Shown in pieces: positions 36,946-46,963 of a DNA stretch of 64,000 bases. The notes under the pieces were generated by a model. That model ran no database searches and was not told the DNA's origin. It saw only the letters and a list, made by a program, of their open reading frames with translations. The number at the start of each line of letters is the position of its first letter. Positions within the stretch are counted from its first letter, which is position 1. The position numbers were made by a program, and so were the translations under genes. The DNA is from CAVYGN01 sp964413265 (GTDB lineage: Bacteria > Spirochaetota > Brevinematia > Brevinematales > JAOACQ01). Location: contig CAYPRX010000037.1 of the NCBI GenBank assembly GCA_964413265.1, positions 62,001-126,000 of the forward strand, written 5' to 3'.

Positions 36946-38859
36946 ATGGATAAGAAAAAACCCGGTAGAAATAAAAATCCTATGATGCCCTTCTCTGATG
37001 AAAAACAGGGCAGATACTTCGGTATTTTTCTACTGATACTCTTAGCTCTCTTTGCCATTCTTCTCCTGACAAACTCTCCCAGAGAAAAGCCGATTAAATA
37101 TACTGAATTTTTAAACAGGATTCAGGAAGACAAGATCGCCTCCATAAAGATGGAGGGTCAAACTGTTTCAGGAATTTATAAGCAACCGGTCGAAGATTCC
37201 AAAAATTTCATAACTATTGTACCGCTTGATGACAACGAGCTACTTCCCCTTCTTAAAGCCCATAAAGTAGAGATCGAGGTAGAAAAAATAAAGGACCCCT
37301 ATGGATCGAGCTTCATATGGTGGATAGTTATAATTTCCATCGGCTTTCTTATTTTCTGGATCTTCCTGATACGAGGAATGCAGGGAGGTGATCCAGGTAA
37401 AGCGATGTCTTTTGGCAGAAGTAAAGCTCGACTGCATAAAGAAATAAATAATAAAGTAAAATTTACTGACGTTGCGGGCTGCGAAGAGGCAAAGCAGGAT
37501 CTTCAGGAAGTTGTGGAGTTCTTGAAAACCCCGAAAAAATTCGCGACGCTTGGGGCGAGGATCCCGAAGGGTGTGCTTCTTGTAGGGGCTCCTGGAACAG
37601 GTAAGACTCTTCTGGCAAAGGCTGTAGCAGGTGAAGCTGAAGTCCCGTTTTTCAGCGTCAGTGGTTCCGAATTCGTTGAAATGTTTGTCGGTGTAGGTGC
37701 TGCAAGAGTGAGGGATCTCTTCAATCAGGGAAGAAAAAACGCTCCATGCATTATTTTCATAGATGAACTTGATGCAGTCGGCCGGTCCAGGGGGACAGGC
37801 GTCGGAGGATCGCATGACGAAAGGGAACAGACATTAAACCAGATACTTGTGGAAATGGACGGTTTTGATTCGTCAGACGGGCTTATTATGCTTGCCGCCA
37901 CAAACAGGCCTGATATTTTGGATGTAGCTTTAATGAGACCGGGAAGATTTGATAGAGAGATTGTGGTTGATAAACCTGACGTAAAGGCACGCGAAGCCAT
38001 ATTAAAAATTCACACCAGAAAAGTTCCAGTTGAAGACAACATCGACCTGAATGTGATTGCCAGGGGTACTCCAGGATTTACTGGGGCTGATCTTGAAAAC
38101 CTTGTAAATGAGTCAGCTCTTAAGGCAGCCAGGGAGAACCGGAAAAAAGTAATATTAGAGGATTTTGAGTTTGCCAAGGATAAAGTCATGATGGGTCCTG
38201 AAAGGAAGAGTGCTGTACTGACCGAGGAAGATAAAATGACCACCGCTTATCATGAAGCCGGTCATGCAATACTTGGACATATACTGCCGCTTGTCGACCC
38301 TGTTCATAAGGTCACGATCATACCAAGGGGTAGGGCACTTGGCCTGACAAGCTATCTTCCAATAGATGAAAAACGAAGCAATACTAAAGAACAGCTTCTC
38401 GAACAGCTTGAAGTCCTGCTGGGGGGAAGGGCTGCGGAGGAAATTAAATTCGGAAAGAATTGGATATCTTCAGGCGCATCGCATGATATTGAAACAGCCA
38501 CAAAAATTGTTAATTCAATGGTATGCGAATGGGGCATGAGTGAAGTTTTAGGCCCGGTTACCTATGGAGAAAAGGAAGGGCCGGTTTTTCTAGGGAAAGA
38601 TCTTGTCGCAAGAAAAAATTTTAGTGAAAAGATTCATGAGATAATAGATGAAGAAGTCCGGAGTATTATTTCTGTCTCGTATCAGAAGGCAAGAGACCTT
38701 CTGAGGGAAAACATGGATAAGCTGGATAAACTTGCGAGTCTCCTGCTTGAAAAAGAAGTTTTAAACAATGAGGAACTCAACGAGGCTCTGGGCAAGCCGG
38801 ATAAAAAAAGGTTTCCGCTCCTGGAACTTATAGGGAAGAAACCACTGGAATTATTATGA
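36946..38859 (+). CDS. ftsH: ATP-dependent zinc metalloprotease FtsH
   Basis: A 637-residue membrane-bound AAA+ protease that degrades misfolded membrane and short-lived cytosolic proteins. Two transmembrane helices (about 23-43 and 122-143) flank a periplasmic domain. The AAA domain has Walker A GAPGTGKT at 214-221, Walker B IIFIDELDAVG and the second region of homology RPGRFDR. The protease has the zinc site HEAGH (about 436-440). Length and motifs are standard. The stop overlaps the next gene by four bases. Confidence 0.97.
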   Translation: MDKKKPGRNKNPMMPFSDEKQGRYFGIFLLILLALFAILLLTNSPREKPIKYTEFLNRIQEDKIASIKMEGQTVSGIYKQPVEDSKNFITIVPLDDNELLPLLKAHKVEIEVEKIKDPYGSSFIWWIVIISIGFLIFWIFLIRGMQGGDPGKAMSFGRSKARLHKEINNKVKFTDVAGCEEAKQDLQEVVEFLKTPKKFATLGARIPKGVLLVGAPGTGKTLLAKAVAGEAEVPFFSVSGSEFVEMFVGVGAARVRDLFNQGRKNAPCIIFIDELDAVGRSRGTGVGGSHDEREQTLNQILVEMDGFDSSDGLIMLAATNRPDILDVALMRPGRFDREIVVDKPDVKAREAILKIHTRKVPVEDNIDLNVIARGTPGFTGADLENLVNESALKAARENRKKVILEDFEFAKDKVMMGPERKSAVLTEEDKMTTAYHEAGHAILGHILPLVDPVHKVTIIPRGRALGLTSYLPIDEKRSNTKEQLLEQLEVLLGGRAAEEIKFGKNWISSGASHDIETATKIVNSMVCEWGMSEVLGPVTYGEKEGPVFLGKDLVARKNFSEKIHEIIDEEVRSIISVSYQKARDLLRENMDKLDKLASLLLEKEVLNNEELNEALGKPDKKRFPLLELIGKKPLELL

Positions 38860-39176
38860 AAGATAAACCTAAATTGAATTTTGTAACATATGTATTCATG
38901 CTGTACCAGTCCGGGTTGATAGCATTGGGCAAGCTTGAAAATCCTATTACAAAAAAAACAGTTGTAGATCTGGAGGAGGTTACTGGCATAATTGAGCTTC
39001 TCGAGCTTATTGAAGAAAAGACAAAAGGCAACCTGAACAGTGAGGAATCACGAACACTTTCAATGCTTCTGTCTACGCTGAGAATGAATTTTGTTGAAGA
39101 GGCAAATAAAAAGACTACCGACAAATCATCCGGAGAGATAAAAAATAACGGAGAGGAAAATCCGGAAGTTCATTGA
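38856..39176 (+). CDS. DUF1844 family protein
   Basis: A 106-residue protein matching DUF1844: NFVTYVFMLYQSGLIALG at the start, then ITKKTVVDLEEVTGIIELLELIEEKTKGNL. Function unknown. It overlaps ftsH by four bases and the following gene starts inside its stop, so all three are likely expressed together. Confidence 0.85.
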   Translation: MKDKPKLNFVTYVFMLYQSGLIALGKLENPITKKTVVDLEEVTGIIELLELIEEKTKGNLNSEESRTLSMLLSTLRMNFVEEANKKTTDKSSGEIKNNGEENPEVH

Positions 39177-39916
39177 TATTGAGGAAAGATTTGAAAAATA
39201 GACTTTCTTTAGTAATTATTATAACCATTTCGTGTTTTCATTTCCTTTATACGAAATCACTTTGGGATAATGGATTAAATTTCTACAAGATCAATATCAA
39301 ACCAGGTGATATTGTCAAGATCCGCTTTCTTGAAAAGACAATTATGAAATACAAAACCGAGGAGAGGCAGAACAATTACGAATCCAAAAAGGGGGTAAGG
39401 GGAAAGGGGGATATTTTCAATTTTTTCCCGGACATTGAAGTTAACGGCAACGATACAGTTCGCAATCAAAATAATCTGTCGGTCAATAATGAAGACAGTT
39501 TTTCAATAAATGCCAAGGTATTAACCATAAGTAACAATACAGCGACCATTGAAGGTTTTCATTCAACCCTTATCAACGGTGAGATATTCAAGCTCCAGAT
39601 AAGCGGAGAATTTAATATTGATTCAGTGGGTTCAGGCTCAACAATTATGTCTACTGATATTTATAATCTGGATTTCAGAGTGATGAACCAGTCTTTAACC
39701 AATAATGCCATTTTCAGCCAGGACGATCTTGTATTTTCAACGAATTATACGGATATTACAACAAATCAGACCATTAGTTCTGACAATTTGACTAATATCG
39801 AGGTAGTAACAAATCAATCCTCTTTCAAGCTGGAATTCACGGGCATACGGGATAGTAAAAAAAAGGATTTGTTGATGAACTATCTGAACAGTATGATCAA
39901 TCTTCTGTTCAGGTAA
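39173..39916 (+). CDS. Exported FlgH-like (flagellar L-ring type) protein
   Basis: A 247-residue protein with a signal-like N-terminus (LSLVIIITISCFHFLY). The middle shows a pattern of FlgH: KPGDIVKIRFLEK early, then INAKVLTISNNTATIEG, NGEIFKLQISGEFN and STIMSTDIYNLDFRV. In FlgH this run reads V-NG-L-I-G, then N-E-x-LSG-V, then S-x-I-A-x-A. The match is by pattern only, and the protein lacks the usual lipobox start, so it may be a FlgH-derived envelope protein. It starts at a TTG inside the DUF1844 stop. Confidence 0.55.
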   Translation: MILRKDLKNRLSLVIIITISCFHFLYTKSLWDNGLNFYKINIKPGDIVKIRFLEKTIMKYKTEERQNNYESKKGVRGKGDIFNFFPDIEVNGNDTVRNQNNLSVNNEDSFSINAKVLTISNNTATIEGFHSTLINGEIFKLQISGEFNIDSVGSGSTIMSTDIYNLDFRVMNQSLTNNAIFSQDDLVFSTNYTDITTNQTISSDNLTNIEVVTNQSSFKLEFTGIRDSKKKDLLMNYLNSMINLLFR

Positions 39917-39937
39917 TTGTCTGCTAAGGGATGAATT

Positions 39938-41809
39938 ATGTTAGAATCCGTGAATTTTCCTGAAGACTTGAAAAAACTCAATTTAAAGGACCTTAGCATA
40001 TTAGCCTGTGAGATTCGTCAATTTCTAATCGACAATGTGACCAGAACAGGGGGCCACCTCTCTCCCAACCTTGGTGTGGTCGAACTGACGATTGCCCTAC
40101 ACTATGTGTTTGATGCCCCGGCCGATGATATAATCTGGGATGTGGGGCACCAGTCATACGTACATAAGATTCTTACAGGCCGTAAGTCCTGTTTTGATAA
40201 ACTAAGAATGAAAAACGGCCTTAAGGGGTATCCCTGTCCAGATGAAAGCATCTATGATCCGGTGCACACGGGGCATAGTTCAACTTCCCTTTCAATCGCA
40301 GCCGGCATGGCGCGCGCAAAGATAATAAAAGGTAATGTCTCTAATACTATAGCTGTAATAGGCGATGGATCTTTCACCGGAGGCATGGCTTACGAGGCTT
40401 TAAACACTATATCACATGATAACCTTCCTGTAATTATTATTTTGAATAACAATGGCATGTCGATATCTCACAACGTAGGAGGCATCACAAGATATTTTAA
40501 AAAACTTCAGACTTCCAGGTCATATCTGAGGTTTAAAAGAAACCTCGAATCGATAATGATAAGGAGGATACCGATGGTAGGCCGTCCGATTGTTGCACTG
40601 CTATATGGCTTGAAAGAACGTATTAAATCCATCATGATACAGAAAAACTTTTTTGAGGATATGGGCATAAGCTACTGTGGTCCAATTGACGGGCACAATA
40701 TAAAAAAACTTATTGAAACCTTTAGGGAAATAAAAAATATAAACAAATCAATTATAATTCATGTGGTTACAACAAAGGGCAAGGGATATAAACCCTCAGA
40801 GGATAACCCCGGTCATTTCCATGGTATTTCAGGAATAACAGTAAACGGAGATGGGAGCATACCCATCAATAATGAAGACTACAGTTATTCCAAGGTTTTC
40901 GGAAATACGCTTATCCAGCTTGCTAAAAATGATCCAGCCATATTCGCAATTACTGCTGCTATGAAGACAGGGACAGGTCTTAAAGAATTTGCTGATCTCT
41001 ATCCTGACCGTTTTACTGATCTGGGTATAGCTGAACAGCATGCTGTCGATTACGCTCTCGGGCTCTCTCTAAGGGGAGAAAAACCCGTCGTGGCGATCTA
41101 TTCGACATTTCTCCAGAGAGGTTTTGACCAGCTTATCCACGATGCAGGAATTTCAAAAGCGAGGATACTTTTCTGCCTGGACAGGGCAGGCCTTGTTCCG
41201 GGAGATGGTGAAACGCACCAGGGTATATTTGATATATCTTTTCTGAGAATGATTCCTCATTTCACTATTATGCTGCCCTCCTGTAAAACAGAATTATGTA
41301 TGATGCTGGAGTTTGCTTTGTCCAATTTAAATTCTCCAATAGCGATAAGATATCCGAAAGATATAGCGCAGGATTATTCAGGATATAACGCTCTCAAATA
41401 TCCGATAGTGATTGGAGAAGGAATAAAAGTAACCGATGGTAAAGATGCTGTGATAGTGTCAACAGGTACTCTCCTCAGGGAGGCTCTCAAGGCCGAAAAA
41501 GCCTGTAAAAAAAATAATATTGGATTAGAAATAATTAATTTGCGTTTTGCAAAGCCAATAAGTTATAATATTTTACTGCACTTAGCAGGGGACGGGAGAC
41601 CGGTGCTGATCATTGAGGAAGGTGTAAGCAACGGGGGAATAGCTGAATATCTGGCCAATGAAATTTTAATAAAAAATAATAAAAAAAAATTGGACTGTAT
41701 AACTATTCCCGAAGAATTCCCTTCTGTAGGTACCAGGAAGGAACTACTTAATCAATATCAATTTACAAGCGGAGAAATTGTTAAAAGGATAGGAAAATTG
41801 CTGAGATGA
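39938..41809 (+). CDS. dxs: 1-deoxy-D-xylulose-5-phosphate synthase
   Basis: A 623-residue thiamine diphosphate enzyme, the first step of the methylerythritol phosphate pathway. The cofactor motif IGDGSFTGGMAYEALN with NNNGMSIS downstream is intact. HVVTTKGKGYKPSE and the transketolase-type second domain (DLGIAEQHAVDYA, catalytic Glu) follow. The C-terminal domain includes EEGVSNGGIAEYL. Full length. ispE, from the same pathway, is 8 kb upstream. Confidence 0.97.
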   Translation: MLESVNFPEDLKKLNLKDLSILACEIRQFLIDNVTRTGGHLSPNLGVVELTIALHYVFDAPADDIIWDVGHQSYVHKILTGRKSCFDKLRMKNGLKGYPCPDESIYDPVHTGHSSTSLSIAAGMARAKIIKGNVSNTIAVIGDGSFTGGMAYEALNTISHDNLPVIIILNNNGMSISHNVGGITRYFKKLQTSRSYLRFKRNLESIMIRRIPMVGRPIVALLYGLKERIKSIMIQKNFFEDMGISYCGPIDGHNIKKLIETFREIKNINKSIIIHVVTTKGKGYKPSEDNPGHFHGISGITVNGDGSIPINNEDYSYSKVFGNTLIQLAKNDPAIFAITAAMKTGTGLKEFADLYPDRFTDLGIAEQHAVDYALGLSLRGEKPVVAIYSTFLQRGFDQLIHDAGISKARILFCLDRAGLVPGDGETHQGIFDISFLRMIPHFTIMLPSCKTELCMMLEFALSNLNSPIAIRYPKDIAQDYSGYNALKYPIVIGEGIKVTDGKDAVIVSTGTLLREALKAEKACKKNNIGLEIINLRFAKPISYNILLHLAGDGRPVLIIEEGVSNGGIAEYLANEILIKNNKKKLDCITIPEEFPSVGTRKELLNQYQFTSGEIVKRIGKLLR

Positions 41810-41829
41810 CCCATGTTTTCGGGGGGTAA

Positions 41830-42951
41830 ATGAGTAGAAGAAAATTAGTCGGGCTTAAAAAACCTAGCATTCCCGAACTGCGGTATCTATATGTAAAGAA
41901 AGACAGGGCCATTAAGATAATCAAGGAAATGAGCGAATTCCTTAGGATTCTTGATCTCAGGGAAAGCGATATCCTGAAAACAATGATTGTCAGATTCGCA
42001 ATAGAATCCGTCGAGGCCTCGCAGGGATCTTTGATCGTTTTTGATGAAACTAATAAGATTCTCCAATATCAGAATACCTATGTTTATGATTCAAATAATA
42101 AAATAGTCCTCGATTCAGGTATTTTTGAAGGATATAATGATCTCCTTAATATTCGAATAAAATCAGGTGAAGGGGTAGCAGGAAAAGCTTTTGAGATGGG
42201 TATTCCCATTCTTGTTTCTTCAATAGACGACAGTCCTTATGAAACGCCGATAATCGGTGATATAATGAAAATAGATGTCGGTTCGGTTATAGCCATGCCC
42301 CTGAAGATTAATAATGATATTTCCGCTGTTTTTGAAATAACAAAAACAAAATCTAAACCTCCTTTTACTAATGACGACCTTGAAACAATTACAATAATTG
42401 CCAACTTTACATCTACGATTCTTGAAAATGCGAGGCTTTTCCTTTGGGCTATTCATGACAGCCTTACCGGACTTTTTAACAATCATTATTTTTTTAAAGA
42501 ACTTTCTGATGAGATAGAAAGGAGTAAGCGTTATGGAAGAATCTTCTCTCTCGCTCTTTTTGATATTGATAATTTCAAGGATATCAATGATACCTACGGG
42601 CACAATTATGGGGATAAAACACTTCAGAAACTGGCTTCATCTATAGAAAATACCATTCGTAAAGACATAGATGTAGCCTGCCGTTATGGCGGAGATGAAT
42701 TTATCCTGCTTCTGCCCAATACGAGTGTGGAAAGTGCATACAAGGTTTGCGAAAGGCTTCTCAACCTCATACGTACTATCAGGTTTCATACGGATGATGG
42801 AAGGGAATTCGGTTTTACACTTTCAATCGGCATCTGCGAATTTCCCAAGGATGGGGAAGAAAACTATTATCTTTTCAATCACACTGATGAAGCGTTGTAC
42901 TCATCGAAAAGAAACGGAAAGAACAGGATCACTATCTATAATCCCCTCTGA
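41830..42951 (+). CDS. GAF-GGDEF diguanylate cyclase
   Basis: A 373-residue protein with a GAF sensor domain (about 40-200) and a GGDEF cyclase domain (about 210-370). The active loop is RYGGDEFILLLP, so synthesis of c-di-GMP from GTP is expected. The position of the inhibitory site has KDID rather than RxxD, so feedback control may be weaker. No membrane segment is seen; it is cytosolic. GGGGGG lies before the ATG. It follows dxs by 20 bases, as a possible operon end. Confidence 0.93.
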   Translation: MSRRKLVGLKKPSIPELRYLYVKKDRAIKIIKEMSEFLRILDLRESDILKTMIVRFAIESVEASQGSLIVFDETNKILQYQNTYVYDSNNKIVLDSGIFEGYNDLLNIRIKSGEGVAGKAFEMGIPILVSSIDDSPYETPIIGDIMKIDVGSVIAMPLKINNDISAVFEITKTKSKPPFTNDDLETITIIANFTSTILENARLFLWAIHDSLTGLFNNHYFFKELSDEIERSKRYGRIFSLALFDIDNFKDINDTYGHNYGDKTLQKLASSIENTIRKDIDVACRYGGDEFILLLPNTSVESAYKVCERLLNLIRTIRFHTDDGREFGFTLSIGICEFPKDGEENYYLFNHTDEALYSSKRNGKNRITIYNPL

Positions 42952-42967
42952 ATGAGACCGTTCCTAA

Positions 42968-43948
42968 TCATATGTCTATTTCAATTTGCGGTAATCCTAT
43001 TTTGAATCCTGCCATAGTCCTGTCGCCCTGATTCCGGGGTGTAAATATTTTACCGTATGTTCCATAAAGGTTCCTGTTGGCCTCGATTATAAAAGCGCAC
43101 TGAATATATCCCATCCCCGCCGAAAAATGTTCTTCAGAGGGATTTTCCTTTTTTTTCAGTGCCGCCCATAACTGCTGGTAACAGATGGCGAAATAAGGAT
43201 AAAAAGACGTATAAGTCCCTGAATTTATGCAGTTAAAATAAGGAGATTCATTCCAGAATTCATTGAAATTCTGATTATTAGAGGCGTTCCATAGTTCATC
43301 AAAAGTATTGGCCGGATTTTCTCTCAGGTAGAATCCTCTGATAATTTCACTGCATTCTTCGAATTTTTTCATCTCAAATTCCTGTCGGAGATCGAAGAGC
43401 GCCAGAGCATGCCCCGTCTCAATCCTATTCTGGATCATAATCTGTGTCTTTTTGTCAATAAAACCATGATTCTCGATTTCTATATGAAGTTCATTTTCTT
43501 TGACTTTTATATAAACATTTATATAAATCTCAGGGAATTTGTCAAGCAGTGGGATCATTTCCCCTTCAAGGTAGTATTCCTCGTTAAGAATTTTTCTCAT
43601 CAGCTTGAGGGGAGCGCACTTGATTTTTTCATCAATCAGACCAACTTTTTTTGCTATTAGTGTAATGTTCTCCTTTTCACCGTTCTTGATAATTTCTCGC
43701 AGAAGGGTGTCGATTTTTTGAGAAATGCCGGGTATGAATGTATCGCACACAGAATGGATCCTCTCGAAAACGAAAGGCGGCTGGGAGGAAAAAAAAGCAA
43801 GTTTCAGCTCTCTGTTTTTTTTGATGAGGTTCACTATTTCATGAAACCTGAAACTTTCAGGGGTTATATCGTTCAGAAGTATATTTTCATTACCTAAGCA
43901 GATTAGCATTGGAAAGCCGATTTTTTTTTCGATAAATTCTTTAAACAC
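42968..43948 (-). CDS. Conserved-looking protein of unknown function
   Basis: A 326-residue soluble protein without signal peptide or clear membrane segment. The start LICLGNENILLNDITPESF leads to a region of alternating helices, then a C-terminal part rich in Asn, Phe, Tyr and Trp (FDELWNASNNQNFNEFW, YPYFAICYQQLWAALKKK). I recognise no family. It converges with the diguanylate cyclase gene and starts in an AT-rich gap divergent from lysC. Codon use matches its neighbours, so it does not look foreign. Confidence 0.7.
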   Translation of the reverse strand: MFKEFIEKKIGFPMLICLGNENILLNDITPESFRFHEIVNLIKKNRELKLAFFSSQPPFVFERIHSVCDTFIPGISQKIDTLLREIIKNGEKENITLIAKKVGLIDEKIKCAPLKLMRKILNEEYYLEGEMIPLLDKFPEIYINVYIKVKENELHIEIENHGFIDKKTQIMIQNRIETGHALALFDLRQEFEMKKFEECSEIIRGFYLRENPANTFDELWNASNNQNFNEFWNESPYFNCINSGTYTSFYPYFAICYQQLWAALKKKENPSEEHFSAGMGYIQCAFIIEANRNLYGTYGKIFTPRNQGDRTMAGFKIGLPQIEIDI

Positions 43949-44103
43949 GTAAGCTCTTTTAATTTATTTAATTATTTTATAATAATTTGATAAATCCTGC
44001 AAAATATTTATTATTACAGGCATAAATAAAAATACAGGATTATTTAAAAAATATCGAATTTATTATATAATAGTTACCATAATTTCTTTGGCGGAGGATT
44101 ATA

Positions 44104-45315
44104 GTGGCGCTGATTGTTCAAAAATTCGGTGGTACATCAGTCGGCGACGTAGAGAAGATAAGGAATGTTGCGGCTAAAGTTATAGGTACTAAAATTAAAG
44201 GCAATGATGTAGTGGTTGTTGTATCGGCTATGAGCGGGGCAACTGATTACCTTATAAATCTGGGTAAGCAGGTGACAAAAAACCCGTCGAAAAGAGAAAT
44301 GGATATGCTCATATCGACGGGTGAACAAGTTTCGATAGCACTGCTATCTATGGCGATTCATGATCTTGGAGTTGACGCGATTTCATATAATGCAGCCCAG
44401 ATCGGGATCAAAACAACCGCTGATTTCACAAAAGCTAAGATTCTGGATATAAATACGGAAAAAATAATGAAATCTCTTAAAGAGGGGAAAATAGTAGTCG
44501 TGGCCGGTTTCCAGGGTATTGATGAGGAAGGGAACATAACTACTCTGGGAAGAGGAGGTTCTGATACAACTGCTGTGGCGATCTCCGCCTCTTTGAAAGC
44601 TGATAGGTGTGATATATACACAGATGTTGATGGAGTTTATACGGCAGATCCCAGAATAGTGAAAGATGCAAAGAAACTTTCCCTTATTTCTCATGATGAA
44701 ATGCTTGAACTTGCTTCAATGGGTGCGAAAGTTCTCCATGACCGATCGGTGATTTTTGCCATGAAATACGGCGTCCCATTGAGAGTAGTTTCGACATTTA
44801 TTGAAAATGAAGGTACTTTGGTTGTTAAGGAGAATTTAGATATGGAAGATATGGTAATAACGGGTATAGCGAAAAAAACCGATGAGACCCAGGTCAATAT
44901 ATCGGGAATACCAGACAGGCCAGGGGTAGCCTCTGGAATTTTTAACAAACTCGGAGAATCCAATATAAATGTTAATATGATTGTTCAAAGTGTAGGCAGG
45001 GATTCGAAAAGCCAGATTTCCTTTACTGTACTTTCAACTGATATCGATGAAACAAAAAAAATAATGGATGAACTAAAAAAAGAACTCAGTGCTGAGGAAG
45101 TGAGTTACAATCAGGATATTGCTATAGTCTCTGTAGTCGGAATTGGAATGAGGAGTCATTCAGGGGTAGCCGCATCCGTTTTTGATGTGCTTGCCAAAGC
45201 AGGAATTAATATACAGATGATTTCAACATCTGAAATAAAAATATCAGTTGTGATCATGAAAGACAGGGCTGACGATGCGATGCGACTTCTTCATAAGCGC
45301 TTTTTCGGTGAATAA
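44104..45315 (+). CDS. lysC: Aspartate kinase
   Basis: A 403-residue kinase that phosphorylates aspartate, the first step to Lys, Met and Thr. It has VQKFGGTSVGD at the N-terminus, GRGGSDTTAVAIS and DVDGVYTADPR in the kinase domain, and two C-terminal ACT domains (about 265-400) for end-product control. It starts at a GTG behind GCGGAGGA. A TATAAT at 44066-44071 may be its -10. The 3' end overlaps thrC by 25 bases on the opposite strand. Confidence 0.95.
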   Translation: MALIVQKFGGTSVGDVEKIRNVAAKVIGTKIKGNDVVVVVSAMSGATDYLINLGKQVTKNPSKREMDMLISTGEQVSIALLSMAIHDLGVDAISYNAAQIGIKTTADFTKAKILDINTEKIMKSLKEGKIVVVAGFQGIDEEGNITTLGRGGSDTTAVAISASLKADRCDIYTDVDGVYTADPRIVKDAKKLSLISHDEMLELASMGAKVLHDRSVIFAMKYGVPLRVVSTFIENEGTLVVKENLDMEDMVITGIAKKTDETQVNISGIPDRPGVASGIFNKLGESNINVNMIVQSVGRDSKSQISFTVLSTDIDETKKIMDELKKELSAEEVSYNQDIAIVSVVGIGMRSHSGVAASVFDVLAKAGINIQMISTSEIKISVVIMKDRADDAMRLLHKRFFGE

Positions 45316-46847
45316 AGCGGTTTTCTATTTTTTATGCTTATATGAACTTTCCTGTTCGGGCTGAGTATACTTATTATATAATTGCGGATATCAGAAACCT
45401 CTATCACCCTGCGAGGGCGTCTTTTAAGGCTTTCAAGTTCTTCAATAGATCTCGGCGGAGCGACGCCAGTCAGTTCCTTTAATTTTTTCTGTATAATGAA
45501 TTCATCTGTAAGCGATGCGTCTCCAGTAATGGCAAAATAGACCGATGAATTGAATTTATAGGGAGAAGCCGTTCCGCATACTACAGCCGGTTCTGCTCCT
45601 GACCTTAAGCCCCGGTAAGTGTCGAGAGCCTTTACTCCGACGGCTGTATGAGTATCCATCAGGTATCCCTTTTCACTGAACACTTTTTTTATGTATAAGT
45701 ATGTATCTTCTTCAGTTGCAAAATCACCGAATAAAATGCCGCTGATTCTTTGATGCGTCATCTCATCCACCTTGAATTCTCCGGTCTGGCTGAGTTCATT
45801 ATACCATCTTATGATTTTCAGGGGATTGCTTCCCGAAATGTAGAATAAAAAACGCTCGAGATTGGAGGAAATCAGAATATCCATTGAAGGACTGATTGTT
45901 TTAAAAAATTCTCTTTTTTTATTGTAAATACCTGTCCTGATAAAATCAGTCAGAACATTGTTTCTGTTTGAAGCGCAGACAAGTTTTGAAACAGGAAGTC
46001 CCATCTCTCTGGCATAGAATGCCGCGAGAATATTCCCGAAATTACCAGTTGGAACACAGATGTCGATCTTGTCCCCTTTGATAATTGTTTTGTTTTCTAC
46101 CATCTGGAAATATGCCCAGAAATAATAAACTATTTGAGGAGCCAGCCTTCCCCAATTTATGGAATTTGCGCTGGACAGTTCAAAACCTTTTTTATCAAGT
46201 AATTCGTTATAAGCAGAGTCTGAAAAAATCTCCTTTATTGCATTTTGGCAGTCGTCAAAATTACCTTTCACCCCTATTACATAGGTATTAGCTCCTCCTG
46301 TTGTGAGCATTTGAGCTTCCTGGACCGGGCTTACACCGCTATCAGGATAAAAAACTATAATTCTTGTTCCGGGTATGTTTTTAAATCCCTCCAGAGCGGC
46401 TTTACCGGTATCACCGGATGTAGCGACAAGAATAACGATTTCTTTACTTTTCTTGAGTATCTTCTGGCCGCCTGAGATGAAGTAAGGCAATATTTGAAGG
46501 GCGAGGTCCTTGAAAGCAGCTGTCGGCCCATGCCAAAGCTCAAGTACTGCTGTAATTTCATCAAGGTAATGAAGGGGGGTCACCTTATCCGAATCAAACT
46601 TGAAGAGGTTATAGACTTTATTGATATACTTGATAAGATCGGCTTCTGGGTAATCCGATTCAGAACAAAGCAGACATCTGAGAACTTCAAATGCTGTATC
46701 CTGGTATGATTTTCCGCTAAGGGAGCCAATATCGATATCAGATAAAATTTCAGGGACAAAAAGACCCCCTGTGGGAACCATACCTGTTAGTATGGCTTCA
46801 GTGCTTCTTACAGGGATATGATTGCCCCTTGTGCTTATGTATTTCAT
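45291..46847 (-). CDS. thrC: Threonine synthase
   Basis: A 518-residue pyridoxal-phosphate enzyme that makes threonine from O-phosphohomoserine. The start MKYISTRGNHIPV matches class I enzymes. GPTAAFKDLALQ holds the cofactor Lys, and VATSGDTGKAALEG the phosphate-binding region. It faces lysC, of the same pathway, and the two genes overlap by 25 bases at their 3' ends. Confidence 0.95.
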   Translation of the reverse strand: MKYISTRGNHIPVRSTEAILTGMVPTGGLFVPEILSDIDIGSLSGKSYQDTAFEVLRCLLCSESDYPEADLIKYINKVYNLFKFDSDKVTPLHYLDEITAVLELWHGPTAAFKDLALQILPYFISGGQKILKKSKEIVILVATSGDTGKAALEGFKNIPGTRIIVFYPDSGVSPVQEAQMLTTGGANTYVIGVKGNFDDCQNAIKEIFSDSAYNELLDKKGFELSSANSINWGRLAPQIVYYFWAYFQMVENKTIIKGDKIDICVPTGNFGNILAAFYAREMGLPVSKLVCASNRNNVLTDFIRTGIYNKKREFFKTISPSMDILISSNLERFLFYISGSNPLKIIRWYNELSQTGEFKVDEMTHQRISGILFGDFATEEDTYLYIKKVFSEKGYLMDTHTAVGVKALDTYRGLRSGAEPAVVCGTASPYKFNSSVYFAITGDASLTDEFIIQKKLKELTGVAPPRSIEELESLKRRPRRVIEVSDIRNYIISILSPNRKVHISIKNRKPLYSPKKRL

Positions 46848-46963
46848 TCAGTTGTAATGTCCTTACTTATCTTGATTGTAGTATAATTTATATGCGGTAA
46901 AAGAGCAAAAGAATACAGGGAAAATACCTGCTTCTGCTGTATTTTAGTGTCTGGTAAAGATCT

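Noticed and set aside
37240..37815. Long open frame antisense to ftsH
   Set aside because: A mirror of the ftsH coding pattern with Cys/Ser/Phe-rich composition and no start signals.
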